A stretch of DNA of 64,000 nt from JACMLD01 sp047602295 (GCA_047602295.1 JASGHP010000001.1:1612001-1676000); one strand, 5' to 3'. Shown: positions 9,601 through 18,761, counted from the stretch's first letter. The notes: a model not told the origin generated them from the letters alone. Made by a program: numbers and translations.

Positions 9601-10104
9601 TTTTAGTGTGTCTGCTTTGGGATCAATAAAAAGCCATTCAGGTATTACCAGGTTGATTTTGGAGATATTATTTCTTAGCGAGTAAAATGATTGCAGGTTC
9701 CAGGTTACGTAAAACGCTGCACGGATGCCGCAGGGAAAATCGCTGAAAGGATGGCCCTTGGCATTGATGATAGGCGAAAGAAATGGGTTGGAATCGTCTG
9801 TGTAAGGATATTTAGGTTCCTGGTAAAACCTTTTGCGATCATATTTTGCGTTTATGTATTGCCGAAAGCCAGCATAATCTTTGGTAAGCTTATTCTCTTT
9901 TGCAAATGGCTGATCTGGCTGCAATATTTTTTTGAGCGACTCATTGAATTGCGGCACATCTGGCTTGCTGTCTTTTATCAGCGATATAATAACTACTGCA
10001 ATGCCCAGTATTAAAAGAAACAATAAAATTCTGCCACCCCATTTAAACCGCTGCCAGCGGGTAGGGGTAGTGGTTTGAAATACCTGGTGTGTATTGGTGC
10101 TCAT
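6628..10104 (-). CDS. Three-domain GH18-like hydrolase / polysaccharide deacetylase / GT2 synthase fusion
   Basis: A 1158-residue membrane protein with three enzymatic parts. After a signal anchor (about 25-43) comes a GH18/chitinase-like domain (about 123-440) with the acidic motif NVDFEEL (235-239) and AAYGYDWM. A NodB deacetylase follows (about 508-705) with TFDDGP at 513-518, the metal-binding HTFTH, RAPF and ILLHDAGGE. After a membrane helix (about 737-765) comes a cytosolic processive GT2 domain (about 795-1020) with DDGS, DAD, ED and QRFRW motifs, then more helices. The first two domains should face the periplasm. The parts resemble PgaB plus PgaC, so synthesis, deacetylation and trimming of a beta-linked N-acetylglucosamine-like polymer is inferred; the product is unknown. 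The gene stands alone with its own promoter-like sequence. Confidence 0.9.
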   Translation of the reverse strand: MSTNTHQVFQTTTPTRWQRFKWGGRILLFLLILGIAVVIISLIKDSKPDVPQFNESLKKILQPDQPFAKENKLTKDYAGFRQYINAKYDRKRFYQEPKYPYTDDSNPFLSPIINAKGHPFSDFPCGIRAAFYVTWNLQSFYSLRNNISKINLVIPEWLFIDPKADTLKPQIDARGLTIMKQAGVRIMPILSNNVNKIFRGDIVSRILNNPAKKQRLINDIVKVLTDNNFYGLNVDFEELNEATDEPLIAFQKQLYETLHAKGFAVSQDVIPFNDDYNFKELTKYNDYIFLMAYDQFNDSTGPGPVSSQKWIEAAVDKAAKDIPAEKLILCMAAYGYDWMKYKKDSTPNTVSFQDALKIARESEGKIDFDNDSYNLSYSYYDDEDSVHNVFFTDAATNFNTLRFATEYNLSGVAIWRLGTEDSRLWNFYDKDMTKDALKNFDFTEFAKAAPISEPDYIGYGEILDIVSLPRSGTITPQVDTAEVLISEENYDSLPAPYVIRKYGQPKGKQVVLTFDDGPDPKYTAQILDILGQEHVPAAFFLVGINAENNIPLVKRIYNEGHEIGNHTFTHPNIAAVSTQRANIEMESTRLLIEAITGHSTILFRAPFNADYEPGAIEELLPVALARKKNYLDIGESIDPEDWEPGVSADTIFSRIISIKKKLDADDINGGIILLHDAGGETRKATVAALPRIIKYFKDNGYQFTTIADLLHKQKDELMPPISKGNGYYLVQLNYFLAIFGYWGGHILSALFIVFIILSLSRIFLMAILAAVQHKKDKQEAIIPSWATDKTKAPLVSIIVPAYNEEVNAVGSLNNLLKTDYPNFEIIFVDDGSKDSTYEKVSAAFNNHPKVRVLTKPNGGKASALNYGIGQSNADFVVCIDADTKLLPNAVGLLMRHFDEKDANAENNVGAVAGNVKVGNEVNAITRWQAIEYITSQNFDRKAFAAVNAITVVPGAIGAFRKQALQDAGGFTIDTLAEDCDLTVRILRCGYEIKNDNQAIAMTEAPESIKMFLKQRFRWSFGVMQTFWKNRDALFNWKYKWLGWIALPNILIFQFIIPTIAPLADIFMFIGIWSGNGEKILLYYLVFMLVDAAVSILAFSYEKENFGKLVWLFPQRFVYRWLMYYVLFKSYRKAIKGELQHWGVLKRTGNVKDVEPSVK

Positions 10105-10130
10105 GTATGATTCAGTAAGATTAGCTAACG

Positions 10131-10138
10131 CAAAAATA
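10131..10138 (-). promoter_or_regulatory. Bacteroidota-type -7 element for the GH18/NodB/GT2 gene
   Basis: On the minus strand the octamer TATTTTTG matches the TAnnTTTG -7 consensus of Bacteroidota and lies 26 bp before the start codon at 10104. A convincing -33 TTTG is not seen, only a T-rich stretch at about the right distance. Confidence 0.4.
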
Positions 10139-10252
10139 GGTGCAGTAGCTGTAACACAGAAATAGTTAAGCCTTAAATGAAGAAGGATAAGTAGGTTTAA
10201 CTAAGCTATTGCAAACCGCGGCAGGTATCTGTTTTTATACAGGTCAACGATA

Positions 10253-12052
10253 TTAGTAATCCAAGTCCAGCCGCAACTTATCTTTTAGTTCTTTCACCAA
10301 TGGATATTCTGCCACAATGCGATTGTATTGCTCTCTTGTACTTAAAGGCATATCTACGTTTTGAGATACGTCTAATGTCTCTTCAATAAGAATAAAAAAG
10401 GTAAGCAGGCGGTTGTTGAATTGCTGTTGCAGGTACTCAGACAATTTCACCCTTTCAGATTCTATAAACTTTAACTGCAGGTTATTGGGGGTAATAATTT
10501 CAAAACTGCCTTCATCCCTGATGCGCAAAACTGCCAGTTCAAAACTGGGCACAGCGGGATTTTTATTTTCTTTCAGATAAATAGTAAAATCATTCCATGC
10601 TTGTTGCAACGCAGCTTCTGTAAGCGGTTTTATAGCACTTGTTGTAGTGGTGGTATTGCCTGCTGCAAACTGGCTGCGTATTTTACCCAGCGCACCCAGC
10701 TTGCCAGTAGTTTGTGGCAGCGGCGTATCTGCAACGGGGGCATTGGTGCGTGTAACTGTTGTCTCTTTAGCAGGAATGGGTGTTTCTGCCGGCGTTTCTA
10801 TCACCAGTTTTGCTCCACCATTTGCAGCAACAGGTTGTTTAGTAGCAACAACAGTTTCTTTTACCGGTATATAATCCAGTTTTCTGAATGCTACCGGTTT
10901 TGCAGTATCAACTATTTTTTTTTTACTAATACCATCTCCGCCTGCTGTAATTTCCAAAGCCTGCTGCAGGTAAGAAAGTTTTATCAATGCCAGTTCTACA
11001 TGCAGGCGTTTATTACGGGCAGCTTTGTATTGTATGGCGGTTTCATTCAGCACATTCATAGCGCTGATGATATAGGGGATAGCTGTTTTCTTCGCTGTTT
11101 CTATGTAACGATCTTTGAAACTTTCCACCACTTCCAGCAGGCCAGCCACTCTTTCATCTTTGCACACCAGCAGGTTGCGTAAAAATTCTGCAAAGCCTTC
11201 AATCACCAGGTCGCCTTCAAAACCTTTGCTGTTGATGTCATCATACAAAAGCATAGCGCCTGCCAGGTCTTGCTGCTGCATGCAATCCAGCAGTTTAAAA
11301 TAATAATCGGCATCCAGTATGTTCAGATGCTCCAGCGTATTGGCGTAAGAAACTTCGCCATTGGTAAAGCTTACAATTTTATCAAGTATGCTCAATGCAT
11401 CACGCATGCAGCCTTCGCTTTTTTGCGCAATCAGGTGCAGGCCTGCTTTGTCGGCTTTTATTTCTTCTTTGTCTACAATCTCTTGCAGGTGCGCAACGGT
11501 ATCATTGGGCGTAATGCGCTTGAAATCGAATATTTGGCAACGGCTGAGAATGGTAGGTAATATCTTATGCTTTTCTGTGGTCGCCAATATAAAAATGGCA
11601 TAAGGTGGTGGCTCTTCCAGCGTTTTTAAAAATGCATTGAAGGCAGATGAACTAAGCATGTGCACCTCATCAATAATATACACTTTGTATTTGCCAGCCT
11701 GTGGCGCAAAACGAACCTGTTCTACCAGTGCACGAATATCATCTACCGAGTTGTTACTGGCAGCATCCAGCTCATGTATATTTAAGGAAGTACCCTGGTC
11801 AAAAGAAACACAGGAATGGCATTTATTGCAAGCCTCACCGTCTTTGGTAATGTTTTCGCAATTGATGGTTTTTGCGAGTATACGGGCACAGGTTGTTTTG
11901 CCTACACCACGCGGACCGCAAAACAAAAATGCATGCGCCAACTGGTTGTTCTTAATGGCATTTTTTAAAGTGGTGGTAATATGTGCCTGGCCCACAACTG
12001 TAGAAAAATTCTGGGGCCTGTACTTTCTTGCTGAAACAATAAATTTATCCAT
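10253..12052 (-). CDS. dnaX: DNA polymerase III subunit gamma/tau
   Basis: Clamp-loader ATPase of the replicative polymerase. The protein starts MDKFIVSARKYRPQNF; I chose the ATG at 12052 over the upstream in-frame ATG at 12103 because family members begin there and it is preceded by GCAGGA. The AAA+ motor shows Walker A (GPRGVGKTTCARIL), a zinc-binding cluster (CNKCHSC), DEVHML and the SRC arginine-finger motif (LSRCQIFDFKRI). Domain III follows, then a Thr/Ala/Pro-rich linker and a C-terminal tau-like domain (about 500-599). A TATTTTG element at 12126-12132 could be its -7 box. About 599 residues is normal for the phylum. Confidence 0.95.
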   Translation of the reverse strand: MDKFIVSARKYRPQNFSTVVGQAHITTTLKNAIKNNQLAHAFLFCGPRGVGKTTCARILAKTINCENITKDGEACNKCHSCVSFDQGTSLNIHELDAASNNSVDDIRALVEQVRFAPQAGKYKVYIIDEVHMLSSSAFNAFLKTLEEPPPYAIFILATTEKHKILPTILSRCQIFDFKRITPNDTVAHLQEIVDKEEIKADKAGLHLIAQKSEGCMRDALSILDKIVSFTNGEVSYANTLEHLNILDADYYFKLLDCMQQQDLAGAMLLYDDINSKGFEGDLVIEGFAEFLRNLLVCKDERVAGLLEVVESFKDRYIETAKKTAIPYIISAMNVLNETAIQYKAARNKRLHVELALIKLSYLQQALEITAGGDGISKKKIVDTAKPVAFRKLDYIPVKETVVATKQPVAANGGAKLVIETPAETPIPAKETTVTRTNAPVADTPLPQTTGKLGALGKIRSQFAAGNTTTTTSAIKPLTEAALQQAWNDFTIYLKENKNPAVPSFELAVLRIRDEGSFEIITPNNLQLKFIESERVKLSEYLQQQFNNRLLTFFILIEETLDVSQNVDMPLSTREQYNRIVAEYPLVKELKDKLRLDLDY

Positions 12053-12335
12053 ATCCTGCTGCAAAGTTAAGCTAAAAGATTTTTTATGGTGTGCGAGATA
12101 CACTCCAGCGCTTTATATCGAACGGGCAAAATAGCGCAAACCTTGGTCTTGAGAAAACATTATTATGCACGAATAATGAACGGGCGGTTATGCCCGTATA
12201 AATCACGAAAGGCGGCATTTTTTTACCAACATGATCGTTGCTTAGGGGGCTAAGTAAAACAAACAGCGTTTTAGAAAAGTGAGCCTTGTGGGCAGGTGGC
12301 TTTCCCTTTCGGGGGAAGTCGGATGGGGGCTTAAT

Positions 12336-12364
12336 AAAAAGGGGCTGCTTTTTCAAGCAACCCC
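12336..12364 (-). terminator. Rho-independent terminator after the susD-like gene
   Basis: On the minus strand GGGGTTGCTT and AAGCAGCCCC pair with one mismatch around a 4-nt loop and are followed by TTTTTATT. It ends the susC-susD transcript about 30 bp past the stop codon. Confidence 0.8.
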
Positions 12365-12396
12365 CATACACATAACCGTGTATTCAACTGCGTAAC

Positions 12397-13911
12397 TTAA
12401 AAACCCGGATTATTAGGCAATAGATTTGGATTTACATCTGTTTCCTGTTTAGGCACAGGGAACAATAATTGTTTATCAGCAAAAGTGGCGTTGAAGACAG
12501 TTTTATGTCCAACAAAATTGTCCCAGGCGCCGGTTACATCATTGTGCACTTTGCGGGTGCGCAGCATGTCAAACCACATCTTGTTTTCAAAGCATAATTC
12601 AAAATAGCGCTGCAGCCATACTTCCTGCTCAAAAGCAGTTTGGCTAAGGCCAGATACTGCGGCAAGACTTGCACGTGTGCGTATGTCATTTACACTTTGA
12701 TAAGCGGTGGCATTAGGTGATCCGTCTGCACGGTTTTGCGCTTCTGCATACATCAGCTTTACGTCAGCCAAACGATAAAGTGTATAATTTAAATCAGACT
12801 TTGCAGTGCTGGTTACCGCGTTTACATCAAACCATTTGTAGATATACGGTCCTTTAAAAGTAACGGTAGCACCGGTTTTTATACTGGGGTAGCTGCTGTA
12901 GAAAAACTGCCTGTCCTGCACCCTTTTATCACCTGCGGCATAAGAAGCAATAAACTGAGAAGTAGGGTAAACAGAACCATACTCATCAGAATATTTTGAA
13001 ATGCCGGAGTAGTTAGGAATGGTGAGTGCTGTAAGCGGATTGGTAGAAGGCACCGAAGCAGCATACTGAACCTGGAAGATAAACTCGCCACTGTTTTTGT
13101 TGGCAGGGTTTATCATATCTGTATACTGCGGAAAAAGTGTATAACCGCCATTGGTAATTACGTTTAAAGAATGCTTTGCAGACTCGCCATAGTAAGTGGG
13201 GCCACCATTGATAGCTGCACCAGCATAGGTAAGGTAAACATCCGCCAATATAGATTCTATAGCACCCATAGAAATGCGGCCGGTATTATCTTTCCAGGGC
13301 AATGTAGATTTTTCTGCAATCAACAGGTCAGGAATAATAATGCTGTCGTAAATATTCTTTGCTGGTGAACGAGATACGTTCAATGCAGTTACATCTCTTG
13401 GAACAGTTGTAACATTTGGCACAGCACCATACATTCTTACCAAATAGAAATAATACAAAGCACGAAGTGTATGTACCTCTGCCAGCATATTTGTTTTTTG
13501 GGCATCTGTAAATCCACTTGCGGTAATGCCAGGTATGGATTGCAATGCCTGGTTGCAATAGCCAACACCTTTGTACAGGTATTGCCACCATGTGTCTACA
13601 TAAAAAGACGTGTTGTTGTAACTAAGATTTTGAAACAGGTTGAAATTGGTTTGACCCAAATCGCTGTTTGCTTTACCAGTCATAAACTCCATCAGGTTCC
13701 AGGTATTGCCACCATAAGAAGATGGCTGACCGCCCAGCATAGCACTCTGCAGATTTTGGTATGCAGAATTGGTAAATGCCTGTGCCACTTTAACACTTGA
13801 TAATTGAGAATCCGGTGTGATAAAGTTGGTGGGCTTTTCTTCCAGAAATTTTTTGCAAGAAGCGGCAAGAAGTACAACTGCAGCTATTGCTATATATTTT
13901 ACATGCTTCAT
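12397..13911 (-). CDS. RagB/SusD-family nutrient-binding outer membrane lipoprotein
   Basis: Surface lipoprotein that caps a SusC-type TonB-dependent transporter and captures the ligand. The 504-residue product has a lipobox ending LAASC at about residue 19, an N-terminal tetratricopeptide-like helical part (for example LHTLRALYYFYLVRMYGAVP and RDVTALNVSR), and the C-terminal signature of the family (RLADVKLMYAEAQNRAD, WLQRYFELCFENKMWFDMLR, VPKQETDVNPNLLPNNPGF). It starts 20 bp after the susC stop codon. No glycoside hydrolase or protease gene is next to it, so the substrate cannot be guessed. Confidence 0.95.
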   Translation of the reverse strand: MKHVKYIAIAAVVLLAASCKKFLEEKPTNFITPDSQLSSVKVAQAFTNSAYQNLQSAMLGGQPSSYGGNTWNLMEFMTGKANSDLGQTNFNLFQNLSYNNTSFYVDTWWQYLYKGVGYCNQALQSIPGITASGFTDAQKTNMLAEVHTLRALYYFYLVRMYGAVPNVTTVPRDVTALNVSRSPAKNIYDSIIIPDLLIAEKSTLPWKDNTGRISMGAIESILADVYLTYAGAAINGGPTYYGESAKHSLNVITNGGYTLFPQYTDMINPANKNSGEFIFQVQYAASVPSTNPLTALTIPNYSGISKYSDEYGSVYPTSQFIASYAAGDKRVQDRQFFYSSYPSIKTGATVTFKGPYIYKWFDVNAVTSTAKSDLNYTLYRLADVKLMYAEAQNRADGSPNATAYQSVNDIRTRASLAAVSGLSQTAFEQEVWLQRYFELCFENKMWFDMLRTRKVHNDVTGAWDNFVGHKTVFNATFADKQLLFPVPKQETDVNPNLLPNNPGF

Positions 13912-13931
13912 GTTTTCGCTTTTTAAAGAAA

Positions 13932-16900
13932 TTAGAAATTAAGATTCACACCAGCATTCCAAACACGCGGACGGGGATAAGAGAAGAAATCCAGGTTCTG
14001 AGAGAAGTTAGGATTGTTTCCGTAAGAAGAATTATAAGTATCCACTTCAGGATCATACCCGGTGTACTTAGTGCTGATGAACAGGTTCTGTACACTGATA
14101 TAAAATCTCAGTTTGCTAATATGTGCTTTCTCCATCATTTTTGAAGGGAAAGTATAACCCAGAATAAAGTTTTGTCCGCGAATAAAAGATCCGTCTTCTA
14201 CCCACCATGTATCAAACTTAGAGTCTTGTGCGTGTGCATAGTTTCTCACCTGAGAGATCATCGTGTTTTGGTGAGTTGGTGTCCATGCATCCAAAACAGT
14301 AGTAAGACTGTTAGCAATGGTTTGACGGTCTTCTGAAGAGTGTTTGAAAGTAGCTGCGGTATTAACGCCTTCTACAAAGCGAATATCGAAACTGAAGTCC
14401 CAGTTTTTGTAATTCAATGTGCTGTTGAAATTACCTGTCCATTTTGGATTAGACCTTCCAATGATGCTGTAGTTTTCTGATCCATCAGCATTCAGCAGGT
14501 ATTTTCTGTCGCCTGTTTTTAAACCCTGCGTAGCAGCCAATGCAGCTTCTTTGTCGCTGTATGTGCCAAGTCTTGTTCTTCCATAGAAAGATCCAATTGC
14601 TTGTCCTACACGCAGCACATTTGTTTGACCCAGGAAGTTAGGACCAGGAAATATATCTGCATTGCCATTGTTCAGCTTCAGGATTTTGTTCTTGTTGGTA
14701 GCAAAAATGAAATTTGTAGTCCAGGTTAAATCTTTGGTCTGAATGTTTACAGTGGTTAAGTTTATTTCAACACCTGTATTTCTTACAGAGCCAATGTTTC
14801 TGTACACATAATTGTTGTTTTGACCAGCACTCCATGGAATAGGCGTTTGCAACAACAGGTCTTTAGTAGTGCGATTGTAATAATCTACGTTCAGTGAAAT
14901 GCGGTTTTTCAATAAGCTCAATTCTATGCCCGCATCTGCCTGCGTAGAAATTTCCCATTTCAAATCGGGGTTGCCAATATAGTTTGGATAGAGTGTAGAT
15001 TGGTTTGCACCATTCAGCACTGTTGTACCCGGAGATATTTGGGCAATAGAAAGATAGTTACCAATTTCCTGGTTGCCTACAGAGCCGTAGCTGGCACGTA
15101 TTTTCAGATCACTTATAATACCTGAATTGTGTTTCATGAAGTCTTCTTCAGAAACTCTCCATGCTGCACCCACAGATGGGAAGAAGCCGTATTTATTGTT
15201 CTTACCAAATTTAGAAGAACCATCATAACGGCCTGTTGCAGTAAACAGGTATTTGTTGTTGATGTTATAAGTGGCCCTTGCGTAATAAGAATTGAGGGTT
15301 GATTTATACGTTTGGCCCTCCAGTGTTTGTTTTACAGAACCAGCCTGTGAATAATACCATTGAAAAATGTCGTCTATAAAATTCTGTGATTCTGTTTTTA
15401 TTCTTTCCTGGCCTTGTTGCTGCCAGGAAGCTCCTAAAAGAGCTGTTAGCTTATGGCCATTTTTAAATTGCGTGTTGTATGTAAGATAGTTCTCTGATTG
15501 CCAGAAATAATTATTATAGGTATATAAATCTGCTACGCCACCCTGGTCTTGAGAAAGGTGGGGCAAATCGCTACCAGAATAAAAATTGTTTTTCTGATCG
15601 TTCAGGTTAAAACCAAAATCAGATTTAAAATCCAGGCCTTTGGCTAAATGGAAAAGGAGATAGGTATTGCCTAATGTCTGGAAATTGTTATTGAGCGTAT
15701 AACGGCTCATGGCTATGTGCACTGGATTGGGGCCACCTTCAAGGCCGGCGATATCATTGTTGCCAGCCCATGTTCCGTCTGGATATTTAATAGGCACCAA
15801 TGCTACTTCTTCCGTTACCATTCTTGGCACGTTCAACCCGCCATTACCATCAGATACCATTTTCTGCTGGCTTTTTATTACGGAGATAGCACCACCCACT
15901 TTCAGCCATTTGTTTACGTCATTGTCTAAAGTAAACCTGGCAGAGTAGCGTTTGAAAGCTGAATTCACCATAATGCCATTCTGATCTAAATAACCCAGCG
16001 ATATTCCAAAAAGTGTTTTATCTGTACCACCCTGGAAGTTGAGTTGATGCGAGTGTGAGAAGGCTGGCTTGTATGTTTCTTTTTCCCAGTTGGTATTGTA
16101 CAGCGGTTTATCATTTGCATCAAACAGCAAGGGGTAATTAATGTGGTTCAATGCCATCGGAGGCGTGTTTACTGCACCGGTAGCATCAAATTTTTGCCCG
16201 TTCGCAAAGGCCAGGTTGTATACCTGCACAAACTGCTCAGAATTGAGTGTTGGCAAATGACGATACAATTGAGCTTCATTTATATTTCCGTCATAACTGA
16301 TTCTTGTTGCACCTGAGCGGCCGCGTTTTGTAGTAACCATGATAACGCCATTGGCACCACGTGCACCATAGATAGCAGTAGCAGAAGCATCTTTCAATAC
16401 TTCCACGGAAGCTATATCGCCGGGGTTGATGCTATTGCCATCTACGCCGGTAACACCGTCTACTACATATAACGGATCGAGACTGGAATTGATTGAACCA
16501 AGGCCACGTACACGCACTTTTGCGCCAGCACCCGGAGCGTTGTTGTTTACGCTTACCTCTACACCAGCAACCTTACCTTCCAATGCCTGTGTAAGGTTGG
16601 CAACAGGTTTATCAATTAATTTATCTGCTTTCAACACAGCTACAGAGCCGGTAAGGTCAGATTTTTTGGCAGTACCATAACCAATTACTACCACATCGTT
16701 CAGGTTAGATACATCTTGTGCCAGTACAACATTTTGCAGTTTGTTTTGGTCTTTCACTGGTACTTCCAGGTTTTTAAAACCAACATAGCTGAATACCAGT
16801 GTTGCATTGCCACTGCTTACATCAATGGAGAAGCTGCCGTCTGTTTTGGTGAAAGTGCCATTGTTGGTTCCTTTCTCCATAACACTTACACCAGAAAGCG

Positions 16901-17333
16901 CCTCACCTTTATCGTTGGCAACTTTGCCTTTAATATTGATGGCGGTACTGGCCAGTTCGTTTTCAGTTATTTTGTCGCCCACTATTACTACCAGTTGAGG
17001 GCTAAGTCTTCTGTAAGTAAGATGGGTGTTCATCAATACTTTGTCCAGCACCTCGGTAAGCGTTGCATTTTTTACTTCAATGCTTACAGGCTGGCTGCCT
17101 TTTAAAAGCTGGTCTTTATAAACAAAACGAAAATTACCTTGCTCTTCTATAGATTTTAGCACTCTTTTTAATTGCACTCTGTCCAGTTTAAGGCTTATGC
17201 CCTGTCCGTATGTGTGTGCAAAAGTTTGGGAAGAAAAAAACAGGATCAGAACAATTACCATCTTCGTCATAAGCAGGCATTTGATTAATAGACGGCGCCT
17301 GTCGGCTGCAGGGCCGTATTCACATTTTTTCAT
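13932..17333 (-). CDS. SusC/RagA TonB-linked outer membrane transporter with STN domain
   Basis: Outer membrane importer of 1133 residues. A long signal peptide (hydrophobic core about 22-38) precedes an STN (secretin/TonB short N-terminal) domain at about 50-115, the domain that talks to a FecR anti-sigma factor. A carboxypeptidase-D-like regulatory domain follows (INIKGKVANDKGEALSGVSV, about 132-205), then the plug (VVIGYGTAKKSDLTGSVAVL; LRVRGLGSIN-like RVRGLGSIN; DASATAIYGARGANGVI) and a 22-strand barrel ending in WNAGVNLNF with the usual terminal Phe. Lying downstream of fecR and upstream of susD, with a divergent ECF sigma gene nearby, it should be both transporter and signal source for that sigma factor. 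Confidence 0.95.
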   Translation of the reverse strand: MKKCEYGPAADRRRLLIKCLLMTKMVIVLILFFSSQTFAHTYGQGISLKLDRVQLKRVLKSIEEQGNFRFVYKDQLLKGSQPVSIEVKNATLTEVLDKVLMNTHLTYRRLSPQLVVIVGDKITENELASTAINIKGKVANDKGEALSGVSVMEKGTNNGTFTKTDGSFSIDVSSGNATLVFSYVGFKNLEVPVKDQNKLQNVVLAQDVSNLNDVVVIGYGTAKKSDLTGSVAVLKADKLIDKPVANLTQALEGKVAGVEVSVNNNAPGAGAKVRVRGLGSINSSLDPLYVVDGVTGVDGNSINPGDIASVEVLKDASATAIYGARGANGVIMVTTKRGRSGATRISYDGNINEAQLYRHLPTLNSEQFVQVYNLAFANGQKFDATGAVNTPPMALNHINYPLLFDANDKPLYNTNWEKETYKPAFSHSHQLNFQGGTDKTLFGISLGYLDQNGIMVNSAFKRYSARFTLDNDVNKWLKVGGAISVIKSQQKMVSDGNGGLNVPRMVTEEVALVPIKYPDGTWAGNNDIAGLEGGPNPVHIAMSRYTLNNNFQTLGNTYLLFHLAKGLDFKSDFGFNLNDQKNNFYSGSDLPHLSQDQGGVADLYTYNNYFWQSENYLTYNTQFKNGHKLTALLGASWQQQGQERIKTESQNFIDDIFQWYYSQAGSVKQTLEGQTYKSTLNSYYARATYNINNKYLFTATGRYDGSSKFGKNNKYGFFPSVGAAWRVSEEDFMKHNSGIISDLKIRASYGSVGNQEIGNYLSIAQISPGTTVLNGANQSTLYPNYIGNPDLKWEISTQADAGIELSLLKNRISLNVDYYNRTTKDLLLQTPIPWSAGQNNNYVYRNIGSVRNTGVEINLTTVNIQTKDLTWTTNFIFATNKNKILKLNNGNADIFPGPNFLGQTNVLRVGQAIGSFYGRTRLGTYSDKEAALAATQGLKTGDRKYLLNADGSENYSIIGRSNPKWTGNFNSTLNYKNWDFSFDIRFVEGVNTAATFKHSSEDRQTIANSLTTVLDAWTPTHQNTMISQVRNYAHAQDSKFDTWWVEDGSFIRGQNFILGYTFPSKMMEKAHISKLRFYISVQNLFISTKYTGYDPEVDTYNSSYGNNPNFSQNLDFFSYPRPRVWNAGVNLNF

Positions 17334-17403
17334 ATCTTGGCTTTGATTTAAAAATGATGAGATCTGTCCGCCGGCTGGTGGACAGGATTGTCTTTTTATT
17401 ACG

Positions 17404-17434
17404 CGGAGAATGTCGCAACCATTCTCCGTTTTTT
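17404..17434. other. Perfect 9-bp hairpin in the susC leader region
   Basis: CGGAGAATG (17404-17412) pairs perfectly with CATTCTCCG (17420-17428) over a 7-nt loop; T6 follows on the plus strand. It lies between fecR and susC, both on the minus strand, where the T-run side is upstream, so a terminator for fecR is not supported. A second imperfect pair (CTGTCC/GGACAG, about 17370-17390) lies closer to susC. It may be an mRNA leader structure. Confidence 0.4.
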
Positions 17435-17587
17435 ATTTGGGGGATGTGTTATGTTATTCTGTTCATGGCAGCAGTTTTATATGGTTATGAATAGTTGGTT
17501 ATGAATACGAAATGGAGAACCAATACCAGTTGTTTCAGGTACGGCTTGTTGAATGGGGGCTAATTAGTTTTCAGATGTGCGGAGTAA

Positions 17588-18712
17588 TTATCTAATAGTG
17601 ATTACATCCTTATTGATAGTATATTTAATGCCGCCGGTAATCTTTAATGCTTCCATTACCTGCGTAAGTGATTCGTTTTCAAAGATGGCACTGTAAGCTG
17701 TTTTCTTTAAATCATTATCTCCATTAATAATCACTTTTACATCGTACCATCTTTCAATTTTCTGCGCCACTTCCTCTAAAGTTTCTTCGTCAAACACCAA
17801 TTTGTTTTTTATCCAGAGTGTTTCCCATGCGCTGCTGTCTTTCGCTTCAAAATGTACTTTACCTACTGTTATATCTGCAACAGTGGCGCTACGGTTTTTA
17901 TTATTGTCATCCTTTTGTGTGGTGCTAAAAGCAAGACTTTTATTATTTACAGATAGCTTTTCGTTAGGCTTTAGAATTATTTTTTTCTCCGGGCTGTTAT
18001 GAAGGGTTACTTCTACAGACCCCCTGAACAAAGCTGTTTCAGTATTTTTTTCTGTTTCATATGCACGTACATTAAATGCAGTGCCCAATACTCTTATGTC
18101 TATTGTTTTTGTATGAATGATAAATGGCCTTGATTTATCCTTCACCACATCAAAATAAGCTTCACCCTGCAGGCTCACTTCTCTAAAGTCTCCGCTAAAA
18201 TCTTCATTGTATACAAGTTTGCTGTCTGCATTTAGCCAGGCAACGGTGCCATCGGGCAATTGTACACTTGATTTTGAGCCTTTGCGTGTAGTAACTGTAT
18301 TTTGCGCTACGTGTTTAAATGAATCCTTTTTGCCAGGTCCGCTATTGCGAATACAAAGGAATAGCAATACGGCGGCCACGCCAGACATTGGCAGCAGCCA
18401 GCGGCGAATTCGGTTGCGCTTGATAGTTATAGTTTCTTCGGAAGGGATGCTTTCATCTGAAGTATTGTCTGCGGTTATTGTTACAGCCAGTACATCAGGT
18501 TGATTGCTTAGGCGTTGCAGGTGACGGTTAAAGAAATCATCTGTGCTAGTATGTGCAGTGTTGCTTTTTTTCCACATCTGCGTAAGCATTTGCGATTGCA
18601 AATACATTTCCGGATGTGTTTGCAAATATGCGTGTAGCACTTCCAGCTCTTCTGCTGTTGCTTCACCAGAAAGCTTTACACTTAATAACTGCCAGAATTT
18701 TTCCTCATCCAT
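17588..18712 (-). CDS. FecR-family anti-sigma factor
   Basis: Inner-membrane anti-sigma factor that relays the signal from the STN domain of the SusC-type transporter to the ECF sigma factor. The 374-residue product has a cytosolic N-terminal part, a single membrane helix (about 106-123), a periplasmic FecR domain (about 140-245; VQLPDGTVAWLNADSKLVY, GEAYFDV, LGTAFNVRAY) and a C-terminal DUF4974 domain (KLVFDEETLEEVAQKIERWY to the end). It is transcribed towards susC and divergently from the sigma gene, with 130 bp between the two starts; more often these genes run sigma-fecR on one strand. Confidence 0.94.
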   Translation of the reverse strand: MDEEKFWQLLSVKLSGEATAEELEVLHAYLQTHPEMYLQSQMLTQMWKKSNTAHTSTDDFFNRHLQRLSNQPDVLAVTITADNTSDESIPSEETITIKRNRIRRWLLPMSGVAAVLLFLCIRNSGPGKKDSFKHVAQNTVTTRKGSKSSVQLPDGTVAWLNADSKLVYNEDFSGDFREVSLQGEAYFDVVKDKSRPFIIHTKTIDIRVLGTAFNVRAYETEKNTETALFRGSVEVTLHNSPEKKIILKPNEKLSVNNKSLAFSTTQKDDNNKNRSATVADITVGKVHFEAKDSSAWETLWIKNKLVFDEETLEEVAQKIERWYDVKVIINGDNDLKKTAYSAIFENESLTQVMEALKITGGIKYTINKDVITIR

Positions 18713-18728
18713 ATAGCGTCCTTACTAA

Positions 18729-18761
18729 CAAGGATACCATTGTTTGATAAAATGTACCAAA
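18729..18761 (-). promoter_or_regulatory. Bacteroidota-type promoter of the fecR gene
   Basis: On the minus strand TTTG (18758-18761), 21 bp of spacer, then TATCCTTG (18729-18736), one base off the TAnnTTTG -7 consensus. It lies 17 bp before the fecR start codon. The fit in both boxes and in spacing is good, but it is a pattern match only. Confidence 0.5.

Noticed and set aside
12084..12371. Open frame of 95 codons on the minus strand upstream of dnaX
   Set aside because: It runs through a terminator hairpin, a palindromic repeat and the dnaX leader, and shows no protein-like composition or family.
17404..17434. Terminator on the plus strand
   Set aside because: The hairpin with T6 would suit plus-strand transcription, but no plus-strand gene ends upstream of it; the neighbouring genes are all on the minus strand.
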